Shown here one piece after another: positions 9,906 through 17,868 of a DNA stretch of 64,000 nucleotides. Every line of letters starts with the position of its first letter. The first letter of the stretch is position 1. The notes under the pieces are model-generated. The model saw only the letters and a program-made list of their open reading frames with translations. It ran no database searches and had not been told where the DNA came from. Source of the stretch: Psychrobacter okhotskensis (lineage in GTDB: Bacteria > Pseudomonadota > Gammaproteobacteria > Pseudomonadales > Moraxellaceae); NCBI RefSeq assembly GCF_013248965.1, contig NZ_JABRVQ010000008.1:62001-126000 (forward strand). The letters run 5' to 3'. The position numbers were made by a program, and so were the translations under genes.

Positions 9906-10283
9906 ACAACGAGTTATCCAGTTTTGACATGTGAACCGTCTATTTTATCATGCAGTCTGCCTATTGAATAGTTGCAGATTGCGCCAATGTGAGACATCTT
10001 ATACTATCTGCGAGGCTATTGAGGCGTTATTCTGCTTTGATGGCATTAAACTGACCCTCTATCTGTTGCTCTTTTATTGATTATTTTCAGTGACGCATCC
10101 AATTATGATACAAATCTGCGTTTAATGACTTATTTAAAACACCGCCATATCTTGTAAGATGTCTTATTACCAATTAAAAAATTACTCATTAAAAATTAAG
10201 CATAAAGAAACTGTGTAAAAAAATTAATACCTACTCTACCCTTTAAAAACAATTCATTTTTTAAGACGACACACCATACGCCT
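9906..10283. other. Divergent intergenic region between rsmG and the Lon-like protease
   Basis: This AT-rich stretch must hold promoters for both divergent genes. Nothing that codes, no strong hairpin and no complete DnaA box or parS site was seen. Confidence 0.6.
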
Positions 10284-13160
10284 ATGACCGAACAGAAACA
10301 TGCCCCTATGTCCAAAACATCAAATGACGCTAATATAAAAGACACGACTAATATGGTAACACCCATTGCTGAATTGACCGACCAAACGACAGACGGCACG
10401 CAAACAACACTAGATACGCCGCATCCCCTCTTTACTGAGGTAAAACAGCACTGCCTTGTCAGCGCTGAGCAATTAAAGCGCTATAGCAATGCCGATGAGC
10501 TGCCGACGGACACACGTACCGCGCCAGATTTGGACGTGGGCTTTGGTCAACAGCGTGCGTTAAAAGCGTTGCAGACGGCTTTGGATATCAAAGCCAGTGG
10601 CTATCATGTGTTTGCGGCTGGTGAAAATGGCTTGGGCAAACGCACCGTTATCAGCCGCTTACTGACCCGTATCGCTGCCGATGCGCCGACCCCTGATGAC
10701 TGGGTTTATGTACATAATTTCACCGATCCACGCACACCGCTCGCCTTGCGCCTTCCTGCTGGTCAAGCCTCGCTACTGCAGCAGCAAGTTAATAGTCTAT
10801 GGCAACAGGCCAAAAAACGCCTGAGCCAGCGCTTTCGTAGCGACCAGTATCAAAGCAAGATTGAAGCCATCAAAAACGACACGCATCAAAAAGAAAGTCA
10901 GGCTTATGATGTGCTCAATGCTGAGGGTAAGCAATATGATTTGGCATTGACGTTTCGCTCCTTTGATAACAAAGCCGTGTTTGTCCATCCAAGCCAACTG
11001 ACAACAGAAACCGATCAAGTCGCGACTGAAAACAATAATGCGGATAATAAAGATGCCAAAACATCTATCAACAGTCAAAACACATCAGTAATCGGAGAAA
11101 GTAAGAAAACGACTATTTCTAGCAAAGATGCTACTGACGGTAACGACAACGAATATGGCAATAGTGAATACGAAGCTGAGCTAAGTAACTTCGTGCAAAA
11201 GAACCATATGCAAAAACGCTTGAGTCAGCTGACCATCGCCTTAGAGCAGTTAGAAGACGAAGCCAATGACGCCATAGAAGCATTACATCGCAATATTGCA
11301 CGTCGTGCACTGCAACCTTTGTTTACCCCTATTTATGAGCAGTTTGCCAGTCATCCGCTGGTCGTTGATTATCTCAAAGCGGTATTTGCCGACATGGTTA
11401 CGCATGTCGAGCGCATCGTCAATGGCGATGATGAAGAGTTTGTGACGGCAGTTCTGGCGACGACTCCGAGCCGTTACGCGGTCAATGTCATTGTCAGTCA
11501 CACGCCAGACAGCGGCGCACCCGTTGTCTTTGAAGATTTGCCGACGCATTTGAACTTATTGGGTCATGTTGAGCAAATCACCCAACTGGGCACGGTGACC
11601 ACCGATGTCAGTATGATTCGAGCGGGCGCCCTGCATCGTGCCAATGGCGGCTATTTATTGTTAGAAGCCAGTCATTTACTTGAGCATCCTTATGCATGGC
11701 AGGGTCTTAAGCGCGCACTACAATCGCGTAAAATCAAACTCTCAAGTCTTGAGCAGATGCTAACCTTAACAGGAAGCTTATCATTAGCACCTGCGCCCAT
11801 TGACCTTGATATTAAGGTGATTTTGCTTGGCGAAGCAGACTTGTATTATGAGCTATTAGAGCTTGAGCCTGAGTTTGATGCGGTATTTAAAGTACGTGCT
11901 GACTTTCATGATGATGTGCCTCGCAGCAGTGAGCACGAATTGGCACTGGTCGCAAAAATGGCCGACATTATTGATTATGCCGACCTCTACCCGTTTGATC
12001 GTAGTGCACAAGCCGCCCTACTCGAGCATTTAAGCCTGCAAGCAGAAGACCAAGATCGCTTAAGTTTGCACAGTGATTTACTGATTAAGCTATTGCATGA
12101 GTCCAACCGTCATGCACGTTTGAGCGGTAACAACATTGTCAATGCTCATCATGTCACGCAAGCCATCGATGATATGGACGAGCGCTCAGGATACCTGCGT
12201 GACCTCTATTGGGATGAGCTCAAAAACGGTCAACAGCTTATCCAAACCACAGGCAGCGCTGTCGGACAAGTCAATGCGCTGACAGTGGTCAGCTATGCCG
12301 ATAGTGAGTTTGGCATGCCCGCCCGCCTGACTGCCGTTATTCAACCAAATATCGGTACGGGTGAGATTCTCGACATTGAGCGCGACGTGGATTTGGGTGG
12401 TAGCTTACACGCCAAAGGCATGCTGATTATGACCAGCTATTTGCGCGCGTTATTTAGCCAACATCATGCGCTCAACTTTAGTGCCTCACTTGCTTTTGAG
12501 CAAAGCTACGCGCATATCGATGGCGATAGTGCCACCGTTAGCGAAGGCTGTGCGCTATTGTCCGCTTTAGCAAATGTGCCGATTGATCAGTCATTTGCCA
12601 TTACTGGCTCTATGAACCAATTGGGCGAAGTGCAAGCGGTTGGTGGCATCAATTCCAAAATTGCCGGATTCTTTGATGCATGCCGCGAGCAAGAATTGAC
12701 TGGGCAGCAAGGCGTGGTCATTCCGATGGCCAATGTTAAACAGCTTATGCTGCGCGACGATATCATTGCCGCTGTCAAAGCAGGCGAATTTCATATTTAT
12801 GGTGTGCATACTCTAAGTGAAGCACTGACGTTAATGACTGGTCTACCTATCGATACCGTGAATAAAAAAGGTCGCTATCGTAAAGAGACATTGTTTGGCA
12901 AAGTCCTAAGCCGTTTGATGTTATGGGATGAAAATCAAGATAACAATGACGATGACATTGACGAAAAAAAATCCAAAAAGAAAGATAAAAAGCAGCAGAA
13001 AGCAAAACGTCAGAAAAAAGCAGACAAGAGAAAAAAACAGAAACGTAAAAACAAGAAAGACAATAATGAAGCTGTGATGGATGACGATTCTAGTATCAAT
13101 CAAAGCATCGATCAGAGTGTGGATACTAATGATACCAAAATGTCCATTAATGCCATATAG
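10284..13160 (+). CDS. Lon-like ATP-dependent protease (AAA_32 / Lon C-terminal domain)
   Basis: Predicted cytoplasmic ATP-fuelled serine protease of the LonB/YcbZ type. A Walker A motif GENGLGKRT lies at residues 113-121. The C-terminal protease domain has the Ser-Lys dyad: Ser749 in DGDSAT and Lys792 in GGINSKI, 43 residues apart as in Lon proteases. An acidic/Asn-rich low-complexity insert sits at about residues 240-300. After about residue 905 the protein ends in a very Lys-rich tail of roughly 40 residues, then an acidic Ser/Asp segment. At 958 residues it exceeds the usual 580-820. The start has no clear ribosome site; ATG at 10308 is an alternative. Family assignment is firm; substrates are unknown. 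Confidence 0.9.
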   Translation: MTEQKHAPMSKTSNDANIKDTTNMVTPIAELTDQTTDGTQTTLDTPHPLFTEVKQHCLVSAEQLKRYSNADELPTDTRTAPDLDVGFGQQRALKALQTALDIKASGYHVFAAGENGLGKRTVISRLLTRIAADAPTPDDWVYVHNFTDPRTPLALRLPAGQASLLQQQVNSLWQQAKKRLSQRFRSDQYQSKIEAIKNDTHQKESQAYDVLNAEGKQYDLALTFRSFDNKAVFVHPSQLTTETDQVATENNNADNKDAKTSINSQNTSVIGESKKTTISSKDATDGNDNEYGNSEYEAELSNFVQKNHMQKRLSQLTIALEQLEDEANDAIEALHRNIARRALQPLFTPIYEQFASHPLVVDYLKAVFADMVTHVERIVNGDDEEFVTAVLATTPSRYAVNVIVSHTPDSGAPVVFEDLPTHLNLLGHVEQITQLGTVTTDVSMIRAGALHRANGGYLLLEASHLLEHPYAWQGLKRALQSRKIKLSSLEQMLTLTGSLSLAPAPIDLDIKVILLGEADLYYELLELEPEFDAVFKVRADFHDDVPRSSEHELALVAKMADIIDYADLYPFDRSAQAALLEHLSLQAEDQDRLSLHSDLLIKLLHESNRHARLSGNNIVNAHHVTQAIDDMDERSGYLRDLYWDELKNGQQLIQTTGSAVGQVNALTVVSYADSEFGMPARLTAVIQPNIGTGEILDIERDVDLGGSLHAKGMLIMTSYLRALFSQHHALNFSASLAFEQSYAHIDGDSATVSEGCALLSALANVPIDQSFAITGSMNQLGEVQAVGGINSKIAGFFDACREQELTGQQGVVIPMANVKQLMLRDDIIAAVKAGEFHIYGVHTLSEALTLMTGLPIDTVNKKGRYRKETLFGKVLSRLMLWDENQDNNDDDIDEKKSKKKDKKQQKAKRQKKADKRKKQKRKNKKDNNEAVMDDDSSINQSIDQSVDTNDTKMSINAI

Positions 13161-13325
13161 GCTGATGTATAGCGAAATTTAGCCATTTAAAACCACTTAA
13201 TGAATCAATAGGCTAATTGATAGGATGCCCTAGACGCTACGATGCTTTTCTGCGATGATAAACGGCTAGTGACTCGATAAAGATACCTAAAAACTGACTC
13301 GTGACTTCATAAAGGTTATCGCTTA

Positions 13326-14447
13326 ATGACTGTACATCCTGCTAATGCCGACCTACTCCAAACTCAAACAGATGCTATTGAGCAAGCCAATAGCGTAGCG
13401 GCTGCGGGCAACAATGTCTCAGAAGACAGCAGCGATAATCGCCACGGTGCAGCAACGACGGCGCGGCAGTGGCAAGTGTTATCACAACTACAGCGCAATC
13501 GCTGGGTGGGTACCACGCATATTTATGAGCAGTTGATGATGGCAGGCTTTGATATTAGCCTGCGCACGGTACAGCGCGACCTAAATGCGCTGGCGAAACG
13601 TTTCCCTATCGAAAAAAACAATGCCAATCCGCAAGGCTGGCGCTGGCGTGATGATGCACCATTACAAAGCTTACCGCACATGAATCTCTCACAAGCGGTT
13701 GCCTTTAATATGGTTGAGGCCAATCTGACCCAGCTATTACCGCCTGTTATTTTAGATGAGTTATTTCCGTGGTTTGACCTAGCACGGCGGCAGCTAAAAA
13801 ACAGCAAAGTCACCCATTCATGGATAGACAGAGTGCGCATCGAGCCTGCCACTCAGCCATTAATCGCCCCACATATTGACTTGGATAGCAAAGACAATAT
13901 TTACCACGCGCTGTTTTATCAATTACAAATTAAAGCCTGCTATACCCGTAGCAATAAATCGCAAGCCGGTGAATACATCCTAAATCCCATCGCTATCATT
14001 CAACGCGGCGTCATCATTTACCTACTGGCAACTCGCACGGATGATCCAGAGACTGTCATTCGCACATTTGCCTTGCATCGATTTGCCAGCGTCGAGATTT
14101 TAGAAAGTGCCGCAAAGACTCCCGATAATTTTCACCTTGACAGTTATTTGGACGCCGGTGGTATGGGCTTTAGCCATCCATTATTTCGTGAGCTGTCCGA
14201 TCATGGCAAAAATATGCCTATTGAGCTACAATTCACCAAACAAGCGGGCAAGAGCCTAACTGAAAGCAAGCTTAGCGATGATCAAACGGTTACCTTGAAT
14301 GACGATGACACACTGACCATTCAGGCAACGGTGAATTTGACCTCCCAGCTGGTCTGGTGGTTGCGCGGTTTTGGCAATGGTCTCTTAAATGCCAAACCTG
14401 AGCTGCTATATCAAGCTGTCTTGGATAAAGCCTTGGATAATCAATGA
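13326..14447 (+). CDS. WYL-domain transcriptional regulator with N-terminal HTH
   Basis: The 373-residue protein has a DeoR-like winged helix at about residues 47-95 (QLMMAGFDISLRTVQRDLNAL) and a WYL ligand-sensing domain around residues 200-275 (YILNPIAIIQRGVIIYLLATR). WYL proteins often sense nucleic-acid-related ligands and regulate DNA-damage or defence genes; which genes this one controls is not visible. The first 45 residues look disordered. It lies 165 bases after the protease gene and 116 bases before the TerD-family gene, on the same strand, and could regulate either. Confidence 0.88.
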   Translation: MTVHPANADLLQTQTDAIEQANSVAAAGNNVSEDSSDNRHGAATTARQWQVLSQLQRNRWVGTTHIYEQLMMAGFDISLRTVQRDLNALAKRFPIEKNNANPQGWRWRDDAPLQSLPHMNLSQAVAFNMVEANLTQLLPPVILDELFPWFDLARRQLKNSKVTHSWIDRVRIEPATQPLIAPHIDLDSKDNIYHALFYQLQIKACYTRSNKSQAGEYILNPIAIIQRGVIIYLLATRTDDPETVIRTFALHRFASVEILESAAKTPDNFHLDSYLDAGGMGFSHPLFRELSDHGKNMPIELQFTKQAGKSLTESKLSDDQTVTLNDDDTLTIQATVNLTSQLVWWLRGFGNGLLNAKPELLYQAVLDKALDNQ

Positions 14448-14563
14448 CGCGGATAAAGCACACTTTTTAATTTGAACCTTCTTTATTTTGAGTTCTCTTT
14501 ATCCGGAGCAATACTCAGTTAATATCAAATCATTTAAATCATCAAAAAATAACAAGGAATATT

Positions 14564-15211
14564 ATGTCGACCACTGCCCCGTCACCACTACTATCAGACA
14601 GTTTAAAAGGATTAGGTTTGGATGCGGGCACGTTATTTTTTGCGCTCAACTACGAGTTTACCAAGACTGAACCCAAAGGTATGTTGAAGCGTTTTAAAAA
14701 GAATGAAGGGGCGATTGATATCGACTTAGCGTGCGCCTTGTATGACGATAACTGTACTATTAGCGATATCGTCTGGTTCAAACAGCTACGCGATAAGGCC
14801 GAATCAGTACGCCATCAAGGGGACAGTCTGAACGGCAAAGACCGTGGCGACCAAGCAATGTACCTAGCCCCACTTGACCAAGAGCAAATCAGACTCTACT
14901 TGGACAAGATTCCAGCACATATCACCCATATTGCCTTGCTTGCTAACTCTTACCACGGTCATGCTTTTTTTCGAGTCAAAAAAGGTGAGATTCATTTAAG
15001 TGATGATGAAGGCAACCGCTGTTTTGAGGTTAATCTAAAGCAACTGCCGCGAGATTGCTCTACGCTTTGGGTCGCCCATTTGCGCCGAGAAGTAGATGAT
15101 TGGCATCTGACATTGCAAAACCTACCGCTTGCCGCCGAAGACTTAGCCACAGCAGCGCAGCAAGTCGCTCATGAATTGGCACGTGCGCTGCCTATTCCAC
15201 AAGGCGTGTAA
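14564..15211 (+). CDS. TerD-family (tellurium resistance/stress) protein
   Basis: The 215-residue product has the TerD domain pattern: DIDLACALYDDN near residue 50, a HQGDSLNGKDRGDQ block resembling the Ca2+-binding HTGDN/GDDE loop, and then a KIPAHITHIALLANSY strand where TerD proteins have KVPxxVxKIVFVV. An AAGGAATATT ribosome site precedes the ATG. Unlike canonical ter loci it stands alone, with no TerB, TerC or TerZ neighbours. Its job is unknown; membrane or stress-related roles are known for the family. A strong terminator follows. Confidence 0.75.
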   Translation: MSTTAPSPLLSDSLKGLGLDAGTLFFALNYEFTKTEPKGMLKRFKKNEGAIDIDLACALYDDNCTISDIVWFKQLRDKAESVRHQGDSLNGKDRGDQAMYLAPLDQEQIRLYLDKIPAHITHIALLANSYHGHAFFRVKKGEIHLSDDEGNRCFEVNLKQLPRDCSTLWVAHLRREVDDWHLTLQNLPLAAEDLATAAQQVAHELARALPIPQGV

Positions 15212-15248
15212 CATCAAATCAGGTATAATGGACACAATCTCATGTGAT

Positions 15249-15289
15249 AAAAAAGGGTGCGACGTTCTCTAAACGTTGCACCCTTTTTG
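15249..15289. terminator. Bidirectional intrinsic terminator between TerD-like and K+ channel genes
   Basis: A 12-base-pair stem (GGGTGCGACGTT and AACGTTGCACCC, one mismatch/wobble) with a 5-base loop spans 15255-15283. It is flanked by A6 on the left and T5 on the right, so it can serve both convergent genes. Confidence 0.9.
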
Positions 15290-15366
15290 TAAACTCTGAT
15301 TTTTGCAAATTCAAAATAATTACTACGAATATAGTGAGTGAAAAGTAATATCAATATATCACGCAC

Positions 15367-15434
15367 TGCTGATATCCATTTTTCTTACTTGCTATGCCTG
15401 CGCAGACAGAGGCTACAAAAAATTGATATCAGCA
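15367..15434. repeat. 68-bp palindromic-ended dispersed repeat, copy 1
   Basis: It starts with TGCTGATATC and ends with the reverse complement GATATCAGCA, with an inner GCCTGCGCAGACAGAGGC hairpin. It matches copy 2 at 47339-47406 in inverted orientation at 65 of 68 bases. Weaker similarity extends on both sides, roughly 15335-15470, up to the stop codon of the K+ channel gene. Confidence 0.85.
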
Positions 15435-15471
15435 ATACCGTCACATTTTTAAGATATCCTAACTATATTAC

Positions 15472-16455
15472 TTACAAAGCCTCACCGCAATGCGGACAAA
15501 AATTCTTTTGCCGCTCATCGACTTCATTTTCACGGCGTTCCAGTTCTTTTTCGCGCAATACCTGTAGTACGATGTTTTGCGCCTGCTCCTTATCTAGCCC
15601 AAGCTCACGACGTATTTTCTCTACCATCATCTGGTTCTGTATCAAATCAAAATCGCTATCGACCAGTTGCTCACGAAAGTGCTGCTCTAGCTCTTCACGG
15701 CGCTGGTTCAGCTCATTTGCCAAACCCGTGGCTAGAATACCTGCAGGCAATGCGGCCAGACCGACACCCAGTATCGTAATGATCGCGCCCAATATTTTAC
15801 CGGCATTGGTAATAGGTGTCACATCACCATAACCCACTGTCGTCAGCGTCACTACCGCCCACCACATGGCTTTAGGGATAGACTCAAACTCTTCTGGCTG
15901 GGCATGGTTCTCCACCAGATAAATACCACTAGAAGCGGTCACAATCATGATAATTAGAATAAAAATAACGGCTTGAAATGAGCCTTTCTCTTTACTGATT
16001 ACCACCAATAAAATACGCATCGACGCAAAATAACGCGTTAGTTTAAGAATACGGAAGAGGCGCAAAATACGTAAGAAGCGTAAATCAATTGTGACAAAGA
16101 AGTTCAAGAACGCCGGCACAATAGCAACCAAATCAATCAATGCCGAGGGGCTTTTTAACCATTGCCAACGCTGACGCCAAGTGGTGTGATCGGGCTTCGC
16201 TTCGGCAACACTCCACAAACGTAGCAGATACTCAATAGAGAACACTACGATGGAGAAGTTTTCAAACCATGTAAAATAATCTTGATAAGGGTAGTACCAA
16301 CTGTCTACAGACTCCGCAATCACGGCTGCCACGTTGGTCATGATTAGAAATATCAGAAAATAATCGACGTAGCGGCTAAAAAGCGTGTCATGCTCATCAT
16401 TTTGCAAAATGTTATAAACGAAAGTACGCAAGCGCCGTATATGTTGGAATTGCAT
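15472..16455 (-). CDS. Voltage-gated-type potassium channel (Kv family, six membrane helices)
   Basis: Predicted inner-membrane K+ channel subunit of 327 residues. S1-S3 fall at about residues 28-115. The S4 voltage-sensor helix RFLRILRLFRILKLTR (residues 126-141) carries Arg/Lys at every third position. The pore helix and selectivity filter TVGYGD are at 206-211, followed by S6. The cytoplasmic tail (about residues 240-315) is charged and likely coiled coil, and ends in a CPHCG knuckle (Cys320, Cys323). An AGGGACC ribosome site precedes the ATG. The next gene upstream on this strand encodes a small protein that also has Cys pairs. Confidence 0.93.
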   Translation of the reverse strand: MQFQHIRRLRTFVYNILQNDEHDTLFSRYVDYFLIFLIMTNVAAVIAESVDSWYYPYQDYFTWFENFSIVVFSIEYLLRLWSVAEAKPDHTTWRQRWQWLKSPSALIDLVAIVPAFLNFFVTIDLRFLRILRLFRILKLTRYFASMRILLVVISKEKGSFQAVIFILIIMIVTASSGIYLVENHAQPEEFESIPKAMWWAVVTLTTVGYGDVTPITNAGKILGAIITILGVGLAALPAGILATGLANELNQRREELEQHFREQLVDSDFDLIQNQMMVEKIRRELGLDKEQAQNIVLQVLREKELERRENEVDERQKNFCPHCGEAL

Positions 16456-16552
16456 GCGGTCCCTATACGGTGTAACACCGATCTTATGATAATGAAATAA
16501 AAGTATTAAAGCCTGATTATCGCGCTAAATGACATAATGAAAAGCAGTATCA

Positions 16553-16780
16553 TTATACAAAATTTACGTAATAAATGTAGACGCAAGCCAGCAACATTAA
16601 CCCCGTCGCAAGAAAGGTGTATTGTAAAAATCGCTCATCGGCACGTAATTGACGACTGAGATTTTGAGCAGGCAATAAAAAAAGGCCGCATTCTGGGCAA
16701 CAAGAATCCACTTGGTTTAATAAAGTCATTGAACGTGCTTGTCCGCAGCGCAACGGCGAGTTACTACAGTAGCCCAGCAT
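16553..16780 (-). CDS. Small zinc-ribbon-like membrane protein, unknown function
   Basis: A 75-residue protein with Cys5, Cys12 and a CCPEC cluster (Cys27, 28, 31) suggesting a metal knuckle, then one membrane helix at about residues 53-72 and a short tail. The AGGGTGTATT ribosome site directly before the ATG supports translation. It lies 97 bases upstream of the K+ channel gene on the same strand and may be co-transcribed. I do not recognise a named family. Confidence 0.65.
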   Translation of the reverse strand: MLGYCSNSPLRCGQARSMTLLNQVDSCCPECGLFLLPAQNLSRQLRADERFLQYTFLATGLMLLACVYIYYVNFV

Positions 16781-16924
16781 AATACACCCTATCCGTCGTT
16801 GTTAATTGTCCCTTTATATTAATTTATACCAGCCGTATAAAAACTGACTACTAACTTACAGTAACGAGAACTGTTTAACAAATATGTTTTGATGAACCTG
16901 TCATTTACACCATAACTTTTTATT

Positions 16925-16949
16925 CCCTTAAAATTATTAAGGGTTTTTT
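16925..16949 (+). terminator. Terminator-like hairpin upstream of ompW
   Basis: CCCTTAA (16925-16931) pairs with TTAAGGG (16937-16943) and is followed by a T6 tract. No plus-strand gene lies upstream, so it could end a small RNA or act as a leader attenuator. Confidence 0.55.
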
Positions 16950-16951
16950 AG

Positions 16952-16980
16952 TTAAAACCTTACTGTTAAAATGGTTTTAA
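16952..16980. promoter_or_regulatory. Inverted repeat TTAAAACC...GGTTTTAA before ompW
   Basis: Eight-base perfect arms with a 13-base spacer lie just upstream of the probable ompW promoter and could be an operator. Confidence 0.3.
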
Positions 16981-17102
16981 TGCTACAATAGCGTTACAAT
17001 GTTACAAGGCAATCTATAATGATAACATTGTGTATCAGCACTTAATGCCATCCCTCATTAAATGCTTATCGATAACCTATTATTGCGTTGAGGAATCAAA
17101 CG

Positions 17103-17735
17103 ATGAAACTACAATCCCTAGTTTTAGCTGCTACAACTTTTTTAGCCATGACCACTGCTTTTGCCGTACCTGCGGGCACATGGTCCGTGGCTGCTGGCGC
17201 TCATATGGTCGACCCTAAAAGCAATAACGGCACACTTGCAGATGGTACACTTTCTGTAGAAGTTGATGATGATATCCGTCCAACTATCAGCGGTGAGTAC
17301 TTCTTTGCTGATAACGTCGGTGTCGAACTGCTAGCGGCGATTCCATTTCATCACGACATCACTCTAACCGATGCTGATGGCAATAAAATTGATGCAAAAA
17401 CTCAGCATCTCCCACCTACTTTATCTATACAATATCATTTCGATGGCTATGACCTACCAATGAATATCAAGCCATTTGTTGGTGTGGGGGTCAACTATAC
17501 AACTTTCTTTAAAGAAAGAATTTACCTTGGTAATGGTAACGATTTAGAGCTTGATGATAGCGTCGGCGTAGCCGGTCATGTCGGTCTTGACATACCTTTT
17601 GCTCCGACTGAAGCCTTCCGTATTGATGCACGCTATATGGATATCAAAACAGATGCTAGCCTAAATGGTAATGACATCGGCGAGGTCGACATCAGTCCTT
17701 GGGTATATGGCGTCGCTTTCGTTAAACAGTTTTAA
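17103..17735 (+). CDS. ompW: OmpW-family outer-membrane beta-barrel protein
   Basis: Eight-stranded outer-membrane channel protein for small hydrophobic compounds. A signal peptide (MKLQSLVLAATTFLAMTTAFA) is followed by alternating strands. The OmpW block LPPTLSIQYHF, then IKPFVGVGVNYTTFF, is clear, and the last residue is a barrel-terminal Phe (GVAFVKQF). The 210-residue length fits the family. The start used has AGGA eight bases upstream; a TTG five codons earlier is in frame but overlaps that ribosome site. Confidence 0.92.
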   Translation: MKLQSLVLAATTFLAMTTAFAVPAGTWSVAAGAHMVDPKSNNGTLADGTLSVEVDDDIRPTISGEYFFADNVGVELLAAIPFHHDITLTDADGNKIDAKTQHLPPTLSIQYHFDGYDLPMNIKPFVGVGVNYTTFFKERIYLGNGNDLELDDSVGVAGHVGLDIPFAPTEAFRIDARYMDIKTDASLNGNDIGEVDISPWVYGVAFVKQF

Positions 17736-17761
17736 TTTATAGTCAAAATATCGCCAATAAA

Positions 17762-17788
17762 AAAGCCAGATTAATCGCTGGTTTTTTT
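17762..17788 (+). terminator. Terminator downstream of ompW
   Basis: A short CCAG/CTGG stem extended by flanking A/T pairing (AAAAGCCAG...CTGGTTTTTTT) follows the ompW stop by about 30 bases. Confidence 0.65.
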
Positions 17789-17807
17789 ATGCTTAAAATT
17801 TAAGCAC

Positions 17808-17837
17808 AAAAAAAGACCATCCGTAGACAGTCTTTTT
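17808..17837. terminator. Terminator for the aceE-aceF unit
   Basis: AAAAAAAGAC pairs with GTCTTTTT around a 12-base loop, just left of the aceF stop, so it can end the minus-strand aceF transcript. Confidence 0.6.
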
Positions 17838-17868
17838 ATTGTTTATACAGGTTAAAAACCAAAAATCT

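Larger units (their letters stand above)
16781..17102. other. Intergenic region upstream of the OmpW gene
   Basis: It holds two hairpins (16925-16949 and 16952-16980, listed separately) and a TACAAT-like -10 box near 16984. No coding sequence was seen. Confidence 0.6.

Noticed and set aside
15338-15832. Plus-strand open frame opposite the K+ channel gene
   Set aside because: It runs through the 68-bp repeat and then antisense to the channel gene, with Ser/Arg/Cys-rich composition typical of a shadow frame.
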